DNA from: Paenibacillus kobensis NBRC 15729
GTDB lineage: Bacteria; Bacillota; Bacilli; Paenibacillales; Paenibacillaceae
NCBI RefSeq assembly: GCF_004000825.1
Contig: NZ_BILZ01000048.1
Location: 1 to 48,087, forward strand
Direction: 5' to 3'
DNA length: 48,087 bases
In this document: in pieces, positions 7,317 through 16,351 of the stretch
Position numbering within the stretch: position 1 is the first letter of the stretch
How the letters are laid out: each line of letters starts with the position of its first letter
Program-made: the position numbers and the translations under genes
The notes under the pieces: generated by a model
What the model saw: only the letters and a program-made list of their open reading frames with translations
The model's database searches: none
Told to the model about the DNA's origin: nothing

Positions 7317-9077
7317 CTAGCCTGCTGGAACTACCAGTTTCCGGCACACAACTTGGTTTCTTCCGGCATTCTTCGCCTCATATAATGCATCATCTGCGGA
7401 TGCAAACAATTGCCGCAAATAAGATGCCGATTCCTGCACCGCACCTGGGTGCAGCGCCTCTTCCACAATTACGCCCATGCTGATTGTAACGGACAGCTTC
7501 GACACCTCTTCGCCGGCTGCTGCTGCTTCATCCGCTGCTTGTCCGTTCCAGCCGCCAAGGCCTTCTTGACCGCAACCGTCCCAGCTTACTTCACTCTGCT
7601 CAACTGCTCTGCGGATCCGTTCAGCCATCTCAGCTGCCGTCTGTACATTCGCATTAGGCAGATAGACCGTAAATTCCTCACCCCCGTATCTTGCCAGCAC
7701 GTCGACGGGGCGCAGCTCGCCCCGAATCGTATCTGCTGTTCTTACGAGGACCTCGTCACCCGCTAAATGCCCGTACGTATCGTTGACCTTCTTGAACAAG
7801 TCGATGTCGAACAACAGTATCGCGAACGACGTGCGGGCCACGGCCAGCTTCGGCAGTTCGCTCTCCAGTTTCCCCATCAGATAACGCCGGTTATAACAAC
7901 CGGTCAGGCTGTCCGTCACTGCCATCCGCTCCAGCTTCTGATTCGCGTCTGACAGCTCTTTCTGCATCATCAGCAGTTCTTGATTCTGCTCCTGCAGTGT
8001 CTCGTTCTGCGTGCGCGTCTCTTCCATAAGCAGCCGGTAATCGGTTACATCCTGAACCGTTACAATGCGGCCGGCAGCCCGCTGCTTCCTTCGCTCGATC
8101 GGTGCGGATACGATGACGATATGTTTCTTCGCCTGAGTATAAGACGGCACCAGCACTTCAATCTCCAGGCGCTCGGGTGAATTCGCCTCATGCCATTCAA
8201 TGAACAGCTCCGCTTGGTCGGCAATGGCGCGCATCGCGCTAAGCATCGTCCGCACATCGAATTTGTCTCCAACGCGAAAGTTGACGATCGACTTCATCGC
8301 CTTATTCACGTCCGCGATAATTCCTTCTTCATTCATCACAACAATGCCCGTCGTCATCGAATTGATCACGTCACGCTGAGCGAATTGAACAAGATCGAAT
8401 ACCCGGTTGCGCTGAATGGCGAAGACAAAATAGACACCGCTGATTGTCATCCCAAGCGACAGCAGCCCTGGTACGACATGCCCTTGTACTTCCCATACGA
8501 CGTTGACCATTATATCGGCAAATCCGAACAATAATAATAGAATTAATCCCCGCAGCGACATCTGCACTTGCTTGCGAAGATGCACCGTACTGGAAGAGCT
8601 GCGCAGCGTGGCGGTCATGATCTTAATCGACGCAGTCATATAACCTGCGAGTACAGCAATAAGCAGCCAGAACAGCGGCCCATACGTGGAGTCCGTCAGC
8701 CTCGTTGCCGATTGTTCGACGAACAGTCCGGACGGATTCCACATGATGAGCAGGACAGTGATCAGAGAAGGCGTAAGAGACAGCGCTATTCTTCTCCGGG
8801 ACAAAATATAGGAACGGCCAGTCAAAAAAACGGCGAATAAGTACCAGCCGAATCCGAGCACAGCTAAACAAACATACATGATTTGCGATATGTATTGTCG
8901 AAATTCAGGCTCTTCCGCCATGTACAGCACCGTCTGGCCTAGCGGCCAGTTGAGCATGAACAGATGGAACAGCAAATATATTCGGTGCAGCGTCGTGAAC
9001 GATCCCCTCATGAAGACGAGAATGAACAACGCCAGCAGAATGATATAATAACTGAATTCAATCCATATGCCGATCAA
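7317..9077 (-). CDS. Membrane diguanylate cyclase (7TM-like sensor, PAS, GGDEF)
   Basis: 586 residues. About seven N-terminal transmembrane helices (1-222) resemble the histidine-kinase N-terminal 7TM sensor. They are followed by a PAS-like domain (about 235-345), a short coiled coil (350-385) and a GGDEF domain (about 386-575). The active site is intact, GGEEF at 465-469, with D423 as metal ligand. An RPVD inhibitory I-site sits at 456-459, exactly five residues before GGEEF, so product feedback is likely. It makes cyclic di-GMP from two GTP. A Gly/Ala-rich insertion of about 30 residues lies in the domain after the active-site half. Translation starts at TTG 9077 with GGTGA six bases upstream, overlapping the stop of the preceding gene by 4 bp (TTGA). 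Confidence 0.9.
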   Translation of the reverse strand: MIGIWIEFSYYIILLALFILVFMRGSFTTLHRIYLLFHLFMLNWPLGQTVLYMAEEPEFRQYISQIMYVCLAVLGFGWYLFAVFLTGRSYILSRRRIALSLTPSLITVLLIMWNPSGLFVEQSATRLTDSTYGPLFWLLIAVLAGYMTASIKIMTATLRSSSSTVHLRKQVQMSLRGLILLLLFGFADIMVNVVWEVQGHVVPGLLSLGMTISGVYFVFAIQRNRVFDLVQFAQRDVINSMTTGIVVMNEEGIIADVNKAMKSIVNFRVGDKFDVRTMLSAMRAIADQAELFIEWHEANSPERLEIEVLVPSYTQAKKHIVIVSAPIERRKQRAAGRIVTVQDVTDYRLLMEETRTQNETLQEQNQELLMMQKELSDANQKLERMAVTDSLTGCYNRRYLMGKLESELPKLAVARTSFAILLFDIDLFKKVNDTYGHLAGDEVLVRTADTIRGELRPVDVLARYGGEEFTVYLPNANVQTAAEMAERIRRAVEQSEVSWDGCGQEGLGGWNGQAADEAAAAGEEVSKLSVTISMGVIVEEALHPGAVQESASYLRQLFASADDALYEAKNAGRNQVVCRKLVVPAG

Positions 9078-10270
9078 TAGGAATCACCCGTATGCACAGA
9101 CATTGGAAGACGCTCCTGCAGCGCCTGCTCTAAATAAGGCCGGACGGACAGCATGTCCCGGTACCTTACATACTCGTTCCACTTCCGCTGCTTGACTGCA
9201 TCGGAAGTCGGAGAGACAACGGCCCGTATTAGCAAATTTTTCGGCGTATGCTCCGGGTCGATGAACTCCAGCATTTGAACTTTGTAGCCAACAGCTTCAA
9301 GCAATGAGCCGCGCGCCGCATCCGTAGCTAGAGCAGCGAACCGCTCCTTCAGCAGCCCGTGTCCAAGCAGCGGCTTCAGATCTTCGTTGTCGATCTGGCG
9401 GAACAATTCGTGCTGGCAGCATGGCACGGACAAAATCACTTTCGCCCCCCAGCCGACCGCCTTCGCAAGCGCCGCATCGGTTGCGGTATCGCATGCGTGA
9501 AGCGTGACGACCATATCGGCAGCCGCTTTCTCTTCATACTGCGCAATATCGCCAACCTGGAATGACAAGCCGTCGTAGCCGAGCTTGTCCGCAAGTGACT
9601 GGCAGAATGCGATCACATCTTTCTTCAAATCAAGTCCGACAACCGACAGCTGATACCCTTTCTCGATGACGAGCAGATGATACAGCGCAAAAGTCAGGTA
9701 CGACTTGCCGCAGCCAAAATCAATTACGGTAATCGGCCGGTCGCTCGGAAGATGCGGCAGCACGTCGGTCACCATTTCGAGGAAACGGTTGATTTGCCGA
9801 TACTTATCCATTCGGCTTTCCTTCACTTTGCCTTCAGCCGTCATAATGCCCAGCTCCACGAGGAACGGTGCAGGTGCGCCCTCTTCAATGACGCGTTTCT
9901 TACGGCGGTTATGATCTGCCGCATCTGCCAGCTGCATCGAAGCAGGCTTGCGCAGCACAGCAGCTTTGCCTTTCTTGCTGAACAAGATTTGATAATCCGC
10001 TTCCGATGTCTTCACGAGCGCCTGCCGGTAATGTGCTTCCAGCCAATCGGCCATCTTCTCGCCGGCCTGCGCCATCGGTACGTTCTCGTGAATCGCCTTA
10101 TTCGAATAATGATATTCAAATTGCATATACAGGCCGTCCTTCAACTGGACAGGCCGAATCGTTGTGCGCGCCGGAGCATCGGTGTCTTTGCGCCGCAGTT
10201 GACTGAACGTCGCTTGCAGCACGATCCCTTCCTCACCCCAGCGTAATATATCTGAACGCCATTGTTCCAT
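9074..10270 (-). CDS. SAM-dependent methyltransferase (Methyltransf_32/METTL25-like)
   Basis: 398 residues. The C-terminal half has a Rossmann methyltransferase core: motif I VIDFGCGKSYLTFAL (about 185-199), then GLDLKKD, and the family-specific stretches TLHACDTATD and SVPCCQHEL. The latter identify the Methyltransf_32 group, whose substrate is generally not established; RNA or protein methylation is possible. The N-terminal 150 residues may recognise the substrate. Its last codons overlap the start of the diguanylate cyclase gene, so the two are translationally linked despite unrelated roles. A GGAG lies upstream of the ATG. Confidence 0.8.
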   Translation of the reverse strand: MEQWRSDILRWGEEGIVLQATFSQLRRKDTDAPARTTIRPVQLKDGLYMQFEYHYSNKAIHENVPMAQAGEKMADWLEAHYRQALVKTSEADYQILFSKKGKAAVLRKPASMQLADAADHNRRKKRVIEEGAPAPFLVELGIMTAEGKVKESRMDKYRQINRFLEMVTDVLPHLPSDRPITVIDFGCGKSYLTFALYHLLVIEKGYQLSVVGLDLKKDVIAFCQSLADKLGYDGLSFQVGDIAQYEEKAAADMVVTLHACDTATDAALAKAVGWGAKVILSVPCCQHELFRQIDNEDLKPLLGHGLLKERFAALATDAARGSLLEAVGYKVQMLEFIDPEHTPKNLLIRAVVSPTSDAVKQRKWNEYVRYRDMLSVRPYLEQALQERLPMSVHTGDSY

Positions 10271-10282
10271 AGCCTAAATTGG

Positions 10283-10996
10283 TCACTCCTTCATTCGGTC
10301 TAGCTCAGCAGCGCCCAGCAGAACTTCCTCTCTCGGGAGTCCTCCTGCTTCTAATCGGTCGTCGGTCATCGCTTGCAGCCGCTCGTAGAAAGCGGCAACC
10401 TCACTTGCACGCGCATCGCCGTCGGTCAGCATGGCATACCAGCGGTTTTCAGCTTTGTCGAACTGTCCGCGTCTCTCGCAGGCAGCCGCCGCCAGCAGCC
10501 CCGTGCTGCGCGGAAGCCTGACATTGGCGAGCTTGGCAAGCAGCTGCGCTGAATCATCAGCCCGCTTCTCATCCTTTTGCTCCCCGATAATGCGTTCCAC
10601 GCCGCCTGATGCGAGAAGGCCTTCGGCAAGCGTCTGCGCATGCGCATACTCCTCGACCTCTGCAGCAAGCAGCATATGAAGCGCTTTGCCTCGAAGCGAT
10701 AACGCTTCCGATTCGCGCCCCATATCCTCCATCGTATCGGCTTCTGCCGACATCAGTCTGCCAAGCGCCCGCAAATCGTCCGGATCTGCGGTTCCCCGCT
10801 GGCCGAGCATCGATATTAAATCTTCAGCTGACAGCTTGCGAGCCAGTTCCGGCTTCATGCGCAGCAGCTTTTCGAGCAAATCGCCCGACAGCGCCAGCGC
10901 CTCCTCGTACTTTTGCTGCTTACGGAGCCCCATCATCGCGCCTAACGCTTCGGTCATGCCGGCGATGAGACGCATCATATAATCCCGCTGAAGCAT
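10283..10996 (-). CDS. Conserved helical protein (DUF6483-like)
   Basis: 237 residues, predicted to be almost all helix, beginning MLQRDYMMRLIAGMTEALG followed by LRKQQKYEEAL. Repeated Ala/Leu-rich helices such as EEYAHAQTLAEGLL and RRGQFDKAENRWYAML look like TPR-type pairs. The start resembles a Paenibacillus/Bacillota family I remember as DUF6483; function is not known. It is 12 bp upstream of the methyltransferase gene and 11 bp downstream of the hydrolase gene, so it is probably in one operon with them. Confidence 0.75.
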   Translation of the reverse strand: MLQRDYMMRLIAGMTEALGAMMGLRKQQKYEEALALSGDLLEKLLRMKPELARKLSAEDLISMLGQRGTADPDDLRALGRLMSAEADTMEDMGRESEALSLRGKALHMLLAAEVEEYAHAQTLAEGLLASGGVERIIGEQKDEKRADDSAQLLAKLANVRLPRSTGLLAAAACERRGQFDKAENRWYAMLTDGDARASEVAAFYERLQAMTDDRLEAGGLPREEVLLGAAELDRMKE

Positions 10997-11007
10997 CGGA
11001 TCGCCCC

Positions 11008-11835
11008 CTAGCCCTTAATCAGGTCCAAATATCCACTCACCGCATCCGCCATCTGCTGCGGCGTTTCGATCATTCCCATATGTCCCGCCTGCTCCAGCAG
11101 TTCTTGTCTGACACCGCTTCGGCTAGACGTGAACGTTCTTTCCACCGGAATAACTCCGTCCATCTTCCCTGCGACCAGCAGCACCGGCAACTCAGACGAA
11201 TCGATCACGCTCCGGCGGTCTGGACGCTCCTTCATGCCCAACGCAGAAGCTTGAGCGCCTGAAGCAGACGTCTGATGTCCGATCTGGATCGCATGCTCCA
11301 CGAGCCGCGCCTCCGCTTCTGGTGCGAACAAATTCGGGACGAGTCCTTCTGCGAACTTCTCAATTCCTTCTTCCGCGATCTTCTTCACTGCACGATCGCG
11401 ATTGCCCTTGGCCGCTTCGCCGTCCGGGTATCCCGTGGAATGAACAAGTCCGAACCCGAGCAGTCGGTCCGCATGCCGCTCTGCTAATGCTAGCGATGCA
11501 TAACCGCCCATTGAATGGCCCAGCACAACAAACCGGGCAATGCCAAGTTGATCGGCAAGCGCCGCGACGTCATCGGCCATTATCTCCATCGAATAGACGT
11601 CGGAGCGGGGTGATGATGAACGACCGTGCCCTCTCGCATCCGGTACAATGATTCGTCTGCCCGGCTTGCTGATCAGCGGCAGAAGCTGCTCCCAATAGGC
11701 CGAACTTCCGCAAAAGCCGTGCAGCAGAATAACATTCTGCTCTGCTCCCCCCTCTGGAAGGGAATCGGCATAAGCAATCGTCAGAGCGCCATTATGGCAT
11801 TCTACTGTACGGTTCGCCAGCGATAGGACGTTCAT
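11008..11835 (-). CDS. Alpha/beta hydrolase
   Basis: 275 residues with the canonical fold: oxyanion segment HGFCGSSAYWE, then VPDARGHGRSS, nucleophile elbow GHSMGG (Ser about 105), acid near LLVAGKMDGVIPVER, and a C-terminal histidine in QAGHMGM. The family covers esterases, carboxylesterases and haloperoxidase-like enzymes; the substrate cannot be read from the sequence. The start is clear: TTAGGAGG precedes the ATG by 7-8 bases. No signal peptide, so it is cytoplasmic. It is the first gene of a probable run into the helical protein and methyltransferase genes. Confidence 0.85.
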   Translation of the reverse strand: MNVLSLANRTVECHNGALTIAYADSLPEGGAEQNVILLHGFCGSSAYWEQLLPLISKPGRRIIVPDARGHGRSSSPRSDVYSMEIMADDVAALADQLGIARFVVLGHSMGGYASLALAERHADRLLGFGLVHSTGYPDGEAAKGNRDRAVKKIAEEGIEKFAEGLVPNLFAPEAEARLVEHAIQIGHQTSASGAQASALGMKERPDRRSVIDSSELPVLLVAGKMDGVIPVERTFTSSRSGVRQELLEQAGHMGMIETPQQMADAVSGYLDLIKG

Positions 11836-11896
11836 CTATATTCCTCCTAAATTAATGCTATATTAATAGAATAATCGGGTTGTCCGATTCATAGAC

Positions 11897-12454
11897 TTAT
11901 AACATAACCGCTTCCCGTAGCGCATCATCGATCGCCTCAGCTGCTTCATCAGCCAATCTCATGACCAGATGGAGCGATGTCGTCTGAAGCGTCCAATATG
12001 GCTTAGGTCCCAGTTGATTGACGACAGCAGCGATGGAATAGTCGCCGATCGGCGGAAGCTGAAGCCCTACTCCTTCGCCAGGCTGCAGCGGCCCTTCTGC
12101 GACTGCGAATTTGCCTACTGAATCCGCTTTGCCTAGACAGGCATCTATTGTTACGACAATTGTGTCTTCCGGCACAATTATCCCCTCCGAAGATAGCCGC
12201 ACCGCATCCAGCGGATGCTCCATTGTGCCGTACACGCGGCTCCAGCCGCGGGCCTTAAGAGCCGTCCCGACTAACGGACCGAAAGCGTCACCGGTGGAGC
12301 AATCGGTACCGATGCAGACGAACGCACATGCAGCCCCCCGTCGTAGTTGCGCAGCAACCGGAGCAAGAAAGTTGCGAACACCCTCTGCATCAACTGTGAT
12401 TTTCGTCCGCTGGGGAGCCTTCCGCTTATGTCTGTCACTTTTGCGTATTCCCAT
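11897..12454 (-). CDS. yyaC: YyaC-type spore protein (HybD/GPR-like peptidase fold)
   Basis: 185 residues. The core CIGTDCSTGDAFGPLVG, then YGTMEHPLDA and IDACLGKADSVG, matches the sporulation YyaC family (DUF1256), related in fold to HybD hydrogenase maturation proteases and the germination protease GPR. In Bacillus the gene is expressed in the sporulating cell; the substrate is not established. The N-terminus is basic (GIRKSDRHKRKAPQR). Its presence says the organism makes endospores. The ribosome site before the ATG is weak. It stands apart from the hydrolase gene by 61 bp. Confidence 0.88.
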   Translation of the reverse strand: MGIRKSDRHKRKAPQRTKITVDAEGVRNFLAPVAAQLRRGAACAFVCIGTDCSTGDAFGPLVGTALKARGWSRVYGTMEHPLDAVRLSSEGIIVPEDTIVVTIDACLGKADSVGKFAVAEGPLQPGEGVGLQLPPIGDYSIAAVVNQLGPKPYWTLQTTSLHLVMRLADEAAEAIDDALREAVML

Positions 12455-12632
12455 AATTGCCGTGTCCCGTTCCTTCCTTCATCCTCATTCATGATACTTG
12501 ATTTCAGCCCGATCAGCAATGAACGACCAGCCCTCATCTAAAGTCTTATTGACACCGCCGGCAGCCCGTGAATGGCGGTCGGCGCGAAGGCGTGGTACAA
12601 TACTTCAAATAGCATGATGGAAGGGGATTCTC

Positions 12633-12863
12633 ATGAACTTAAACGAGCCAACAGCAGACAATATGGCATATATGATCGACACGATCAAATCCAAGCTTCG
12701 CATGGCGACCGCAGCCGCGATGCAAGCTTCGCACTTCAATATGGACCTGTACGAGGACATTAAAGATTTGTATGACGTTGTCGTTTCCAAGCCATCGTTC
12801 AGTATTTCGGAAGTAGAGGCGCTTGTATCTGAATTAGGCAAGCTGAGATCGAATCAAGATTAA
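12633..12863 (+). CDS. DUF1128 family small protein (YfkK-like)
   Basis: 76 residues, acidic and helical. The pattern N-M-x-Y-M-I-D-x-I-K-x-K-L, MDLYEDIKDLYDVV and FSISEVEALVSELGKLR matches the Bacillota DUF1128/YfkK family; the function is unknown. The start is well supported by AAGGGG six bases before the ATG. It is transcribed away from yyaC and ends in a terminator shared with the next, convergent gene. Confidence 0.88.
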   Translation: MNLNEPTADNMAYMIDTIKSKLRMATAAAMQASHFNMDLYEDIKDLYDVVVSKPSFSISEVEALVSELGKLRSNQD

Positions 12864-12908
12864 CATTTTATAACATTATTTTATAGTATTCGACATAAAA
12901 TAATCAAA

Positions 12909-12946
12909 CAAAACCGAGGCGTTGTCGAACGCCCCGGTTTTTGTTT
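12909..12946. terminator. Bidirectional terminator between DUF1128 gene and convergent gene
   Basis: AACCGAGGCGTT-GTCG-AACGCCCCGGTT forms a strong stem flanked by A-rich sequence on the left and T-rich on the right, so it can stop transcription from both sides. Confidence 0.85.
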
Positions 12947-12965
12947 CTTTAAAGCTGTTATGATG

Positions 12966-13430
12966 CTATTCTTCCGTACTGACGTTAGCAGGCTCTGCCG
13001 CTTCAACCGCTGCGATCGTCTCGATCGACAGCTTCACCGTTACTTGCTTGTTCTCGCCTTTAAGGAACTGCGCTGCGCGTTCAAGCTTCTCTGCGAGCTC
13101 ATTGCCGCTAAGCGTTACATTTAAGTTATAAGAGAAATGATCGCCGGATTGTCTTGCTGCGTTATAAACGGATGGGGAAGAGTAACGGTCCCCGCCGAAT
13201 TGCGCAGGAGCGACAGCCTCACCAGGAAAGAACTTATCCGACTTGTTCACGACGCGTTCATAAATGCGGAGCTTCTTCAGCAGCATATAGTACTGAGCGG
13301 AATGCTTAAATCCCCACGCATCGCGAATATCTTTCAGCGTGTAATCCATCTTCCAGCGTTTCAAATTCTCAATCTGGTCGTCCGTTTCAAGCTTTAAAAA
13401 ATCATCCAATGGAATGATCGTGCTTGTCAT
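12966..13430 (-). CDS. Conserved unknown protein, possible HTH
   Basis: 154 residues; GGAGG sits eight bases before the ATG, so it is a real gene. The N-terminal part LEDDQIENL-like followed by YTLKDIRDAWGFKHSAQYY and MLLKKLRIY (about 30-58) reads like a helix-turn-helix. The C-terminal half FSYNLNVTLSGNELAEKLERAAQFL then VTVKLSIET is alpha-beta. The 5' region (13431-13600) is very AT-rich, suggesting its own promoter. I do not recognise the family with certainty; a DNA-binding role is only a guess. Confidence 0.7.
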   Translation of the reverse strand: MTSTIIPLDDFLKLETDDQIENLKRWKMDYTLKDIRDAWGFKHSAQYYMLLKKLRIYERVVNKSDKFFPGEAVAPAQFGGDRYSSPSVYNAARQSGDHFSYNLNVTLSGNELAEKLERAAQFLKGENKQVTVKLSIETIAAVEAAEPANVSTEE

Positions 13431-13606
13431 AATTGGATCCTCCTATCTGCTATTCACCTATAATTCGGCAGTAAAATAAACATTCAATAATAACCATTCA
13501 TTTATTATTAAATTTATATAAAATAATACCATAATTTTTCTAAGACTGCCAACAGCCGCAATTAAAAACTTTCAGACACGATTCGAGTGCAATAGCGCTT
13601 TGTATA

Positions 13607-13654
13607 CAAAAAGAACCGTTCCCGTTTGCCAAATTATGACGAACGAAAACGGTT
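13607..13654 (-). terminator. Terminator after galT
   Basis: Reverse-strand arms AACCGTTTTCGT and ACGGGAACGGTT (one mismatch) enclose a loop of about 20 bases and run into CTTTTTGTA. It lies about 20 bp past the galT stop. Confidence 0.75.
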
Positions 13655-13673
13655 TATTGTATGACGATCATAA

Positions 13674-15263
13674 TTATTTACAAATGAATAGTTCCAACGA
13701 TTCCATAAAACGATGGAAAGCCGCTCTTCCTTGGCCGTCCGACTTAAATACCCCTGCGTCCTGCAACACAGCTGCAAACTTAACGCCCGTCTCCTGACGC
13801 AGCGACAGGGCGGCCTCCTCTCGGCTCATACCCGTTCCATAACGGTCGATTAGCTCTCCGATCCATGCCGCATGTTGATGCAGCGGTAGCGACTTCTGTT
13901 GAGCGTCGGCCTCATTCCACACCGTCTCCCCGGTTAAATACGAAGCGATCGATTCCAGCTCTGCCTTCAGCCTGCCGGGCAAGATCGCAAGCCCCATCAC
14001 TTCGATCAAGCCGATATTTTCCTTCTTGATATGATGCAGCTCTTGATGAGGATGAAAAATGCCGTCTGGATGCTCTTCGCTCGTACGGTTATTGCGAAGC
14101 ACGAGATCAAGCTCATACTCGCTGCCGCGGCGGCGGGCAATTGGCGTAATCGTATTGTGCGGGGTGCTGGTGCCGCCGGCTTCTTCGCTATATGCAGCAA
14201 CTTGCGCACTGTCATCAGAATAGTCCCGCCAAGCGTCGTGCAGACGGTTCGCCGCTCTAAGCACCGCTTCGCGGTCGGGACCGGTAAGACGCACGACCGA
14301 CATCGGCCAATTCACAATGCCGTACCGGACGCTAGGCTCCGATTGATCCGCATATAGCGCTTCGACCGGCGCTTCCTCCATAGGAAACGAATGTCTGCCC
14401 GCTTGGAAATGGTCATGGTTCAAGATCGAACCGCCAACGATCGGCAAATCCGCATTCGAGCCTATAAAATAATGCGGCATCTGCTCGATGAAATCGAGCA
14501 GCCGGCGGAACGTCGCGTGCGAAATTCGCATCGGCTCATGAGCGCTCTTGAGCACAATGCTGTGCTCATTGTAATAAACGTAAGGTGAATATTGGTACAA
14601 CCAACTCTCGCCGTTCAGCTCCAACGGAATGACGCGGTGATTTTGCCTTGCAGGATGATCCGGTCTGCCTGCGTAACCGACGTTCGATTCGCACAGCAAG
14701 CATTTCGGATAACGGCTCGGCGGCAGCGTCTTGAGCAGAGCAATTTCCTTCGGATCCTTCTCTGGTTTGGACAGGTTGATCGTAATTTCGAGACTGCCAT
14801 AAGGCGTCTCATGGCGCCAATACTCGTTCTTGCGTATACGGTTCATCTGAATATAGTTCGAGTCGATGCTGAGCTGGTAGAAACGGTCCGTAGCCGCCTC
14901 GATTCCAACTGCTTGTGCCGTCTCGCGGAACGATTTTGCCACTTCGGATGGTCTCGGGACGAGAAGACCCATTATGCGAGCATCGAACTGATCCCGCTGC
15001 GTCAATGTATTGTCCGGCATGAAGCCGCTCGCTGCCGCATAATCGAGCAGCGGTTCCAGCAATGATACCGGACTGTCCAGCGACTCCAGCGGGAGTTCCC
15101 CTTCATATGGAGCTGTGAACCGGAATAAGTCCAGCAGCGCGTTGCGTGCATACGATTCGTCGAATGCGTCGATCATGCCGCGCTGCAAAGCAAATCGGAC
15201 CAATCGTTCGATCAGCAGCGCAGCCTGCTCAGCCGTAATTGCCGGTTGTTCGCGTTCTGTCAT
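13674..15263 (-). CDS. galT: UDP-glucose-hexose-1-phosphate uridylyltransferase (class II GalT)
   Basis: 529 residues, the length of the Bacillota class II GalT. It transfers UMP from UDP-glucose to galactose 1-phosphate in the Leloir pathway. The catalytic HxHxQ is visible in GGSILNHDHFQAGRHSFPM; CLLCESNVGYAGR and PHQELHHIKKENIGLIEVMG are typical of the class. Third gene of galK-galE-galT, 63 bp after galE, with AAGGAAG before the ATG and a terminator after its stop. Confidence 0.96.
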   Translation of the reverse strand: MTEREQPAITAEQAALLIERLVRFALQRGMIDAFDESYARNALLDLFRFTAPYEGELPLESLDSPVSLLEPLLDYAAASGFMPDNTLTQRDQFDARIMGLLVPRPSEVAKSFRETAQAVGIEAATDRFYQLSIDSNYIQMNRIRKNEYWRHETPYGSLEITINLSKPEKDPKEIALLKTLPPSRYPKCLLCESNVGYAGRPDHPARQNHRVIPLELNGESWLYQYSPYVYYNEHSIVLKSAHEPMRISHATFRRLLDFIEQMPHYFIGSNADLPIVGGSILNHDHFQAGRHSFPMEEAPVEALYADQSEPSVRYGIVNWPMSVVRLTGPDREAVLRAANRLHDAWRDYSDDSAQVAAYSEEAGGTSTPHNTITPIARRRGSEYELDLVLRNNRTSEEHPDGIFHPHQELHHIKKENIGLIEVMGLAILPGRLKAELESIASYLTGETVWNEADAQQKSLPLHQHAAWIGELIDRYGTGMSREEAALSLRQETGVKFAAVLQDAGVFKSDGQGRAAFHRFMESLELFICK

Positions 15264-15326
15264 AACTGTCGCTTCCTTTCTGTATATCCGATCAGCGCCG
15301 ATTGCCTTGCTGCGTCTCGGATTGAA

Positions 15327-16316
15327 TTACCGGTCGCCGTATCCTTCCGGTTTCGATAAGTGCCACTGCCATGCGCTGCGGATAATGTCTTCCATCTTGT
15401 CCCTTTTCGGCTTCCAGCCGAGTTCTGTCCGCGCCTTCTCAGAGGAAGCGATCAATACCGCAGGGTCGCCGGAGCGGCGTTGTTCTAAGACGACGGGAAT
15501 TTCACGCTCCGTAACTGCTCTTGCAATATCGATGACTTGCTTAACGGAGAAGCCTTGACCGCTGCCAAGGTTATAAATCGCGCTTGCCTCACCGCGGCGC
15601 AGCCGGTCCACCGCAAGCAGATGCGCGTCTGCCAGATCGCTTACATGGATGTAATCGCGGACACAGGTGCCGTCCTCTGTCGCATAATCATCGCCGAACA
15701 CCGAGATATGCGACCGTTTACCGAGCGCCGCTTGGAGGACAATCGGAACCAGATGCGTTTCCGGGGTGTGGTCTTCGCCGATTCTGCCGCTCTCATGCGC
15801 TCCGGCAGCGTTAAAATAACGCAGCGATACATACCGGATGCCGTGTGCGGTATCGAACCATTTCATCATTTTCTCCATCGCCAGCTTCGTCTCGCCGTAT
15901 GCATTCGTCGGTACCGTTCGGTCCGATTCGTTAATCGGCACGTTCTCAGGCTCACCGTACGTCGCTGCCGTAGAGGAGAAGACGATCGATTTCACGCCGT
16001 GTTTGTTCATCGCCTCAAGCAAGCAGAGCGTGCCGTAGACGTTGTTATGATAATATTTGCCGGGATTCGTCATACTCTCGCCGACAAGCGAGTTCGCCGC
16101 GAAATGAATGACCGCATCGATGTTGTTCTCTTTAAAGACACCCTCAACGAATGATTCGTCACGCAGGTCGCCGACGTACAGCTTGCCGCTGATAACCGCA
16201 TCGCGGTGGCCTTGCTCCAAATTATCGATAACGACGATCTCTTCGCCGCGTTCTGCCAATGCCGCTACCGTATGCGAGCCGATATAACCCGCTCCGCCTG
16301 TTACTAATACTGCCAT
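15327..16316 (-). CDS. galE: UDP-glucose 4-epimerase
   Basis: 329 residues. N-terminal NAD-binding motif [11 protein letters not shown], the catalytic Ser in FSSTAATYG, and YGETK (the YxxxK dyad) mark an extended short-chain dehydrogenase of the GalE type. It interconverts UDP-galactose and UDP-glucose, feeding both galactose catabolism and surface glycan synthesis. GGGAGAGG precedes the ATG. It lies 35 bp downstream of galK and upstream of galT, on the same strand. Confidence 0.97.
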   Translation of the reverse strand: MAVLVTGGAGYIGSHTVAALAERGEEIVVIDNLEQGHRDAVISGKLYVGDLRDESFVEGVFKENNIDAVIHFAANSLVGESMTNPGKYYHNNVYGTLCLLEAMNKHGVKSIVFSSTAATYGEPENVPINESDRTVPTNAYGETKLAMEKMMKWFDTAHGIRYVSLRYFNAAGAHESGRIGEDHTPETHLVPIVLQAALGKRSHISVFGDDYATEDGTCVRDYIHVSDLADAHLLAVDRLRRGEASAIYNLGSGQGFSVKQVIDIARAVTEREIPVVLEQRRSGDPAVLIASSEKARTELGWKPKRDKMEDIIRSAWQWHLSKPEGYGDR

Positions 16317-16351
16317 CCCAATCCTCTCCCTGTATGTGAATGAGGTTCAGA

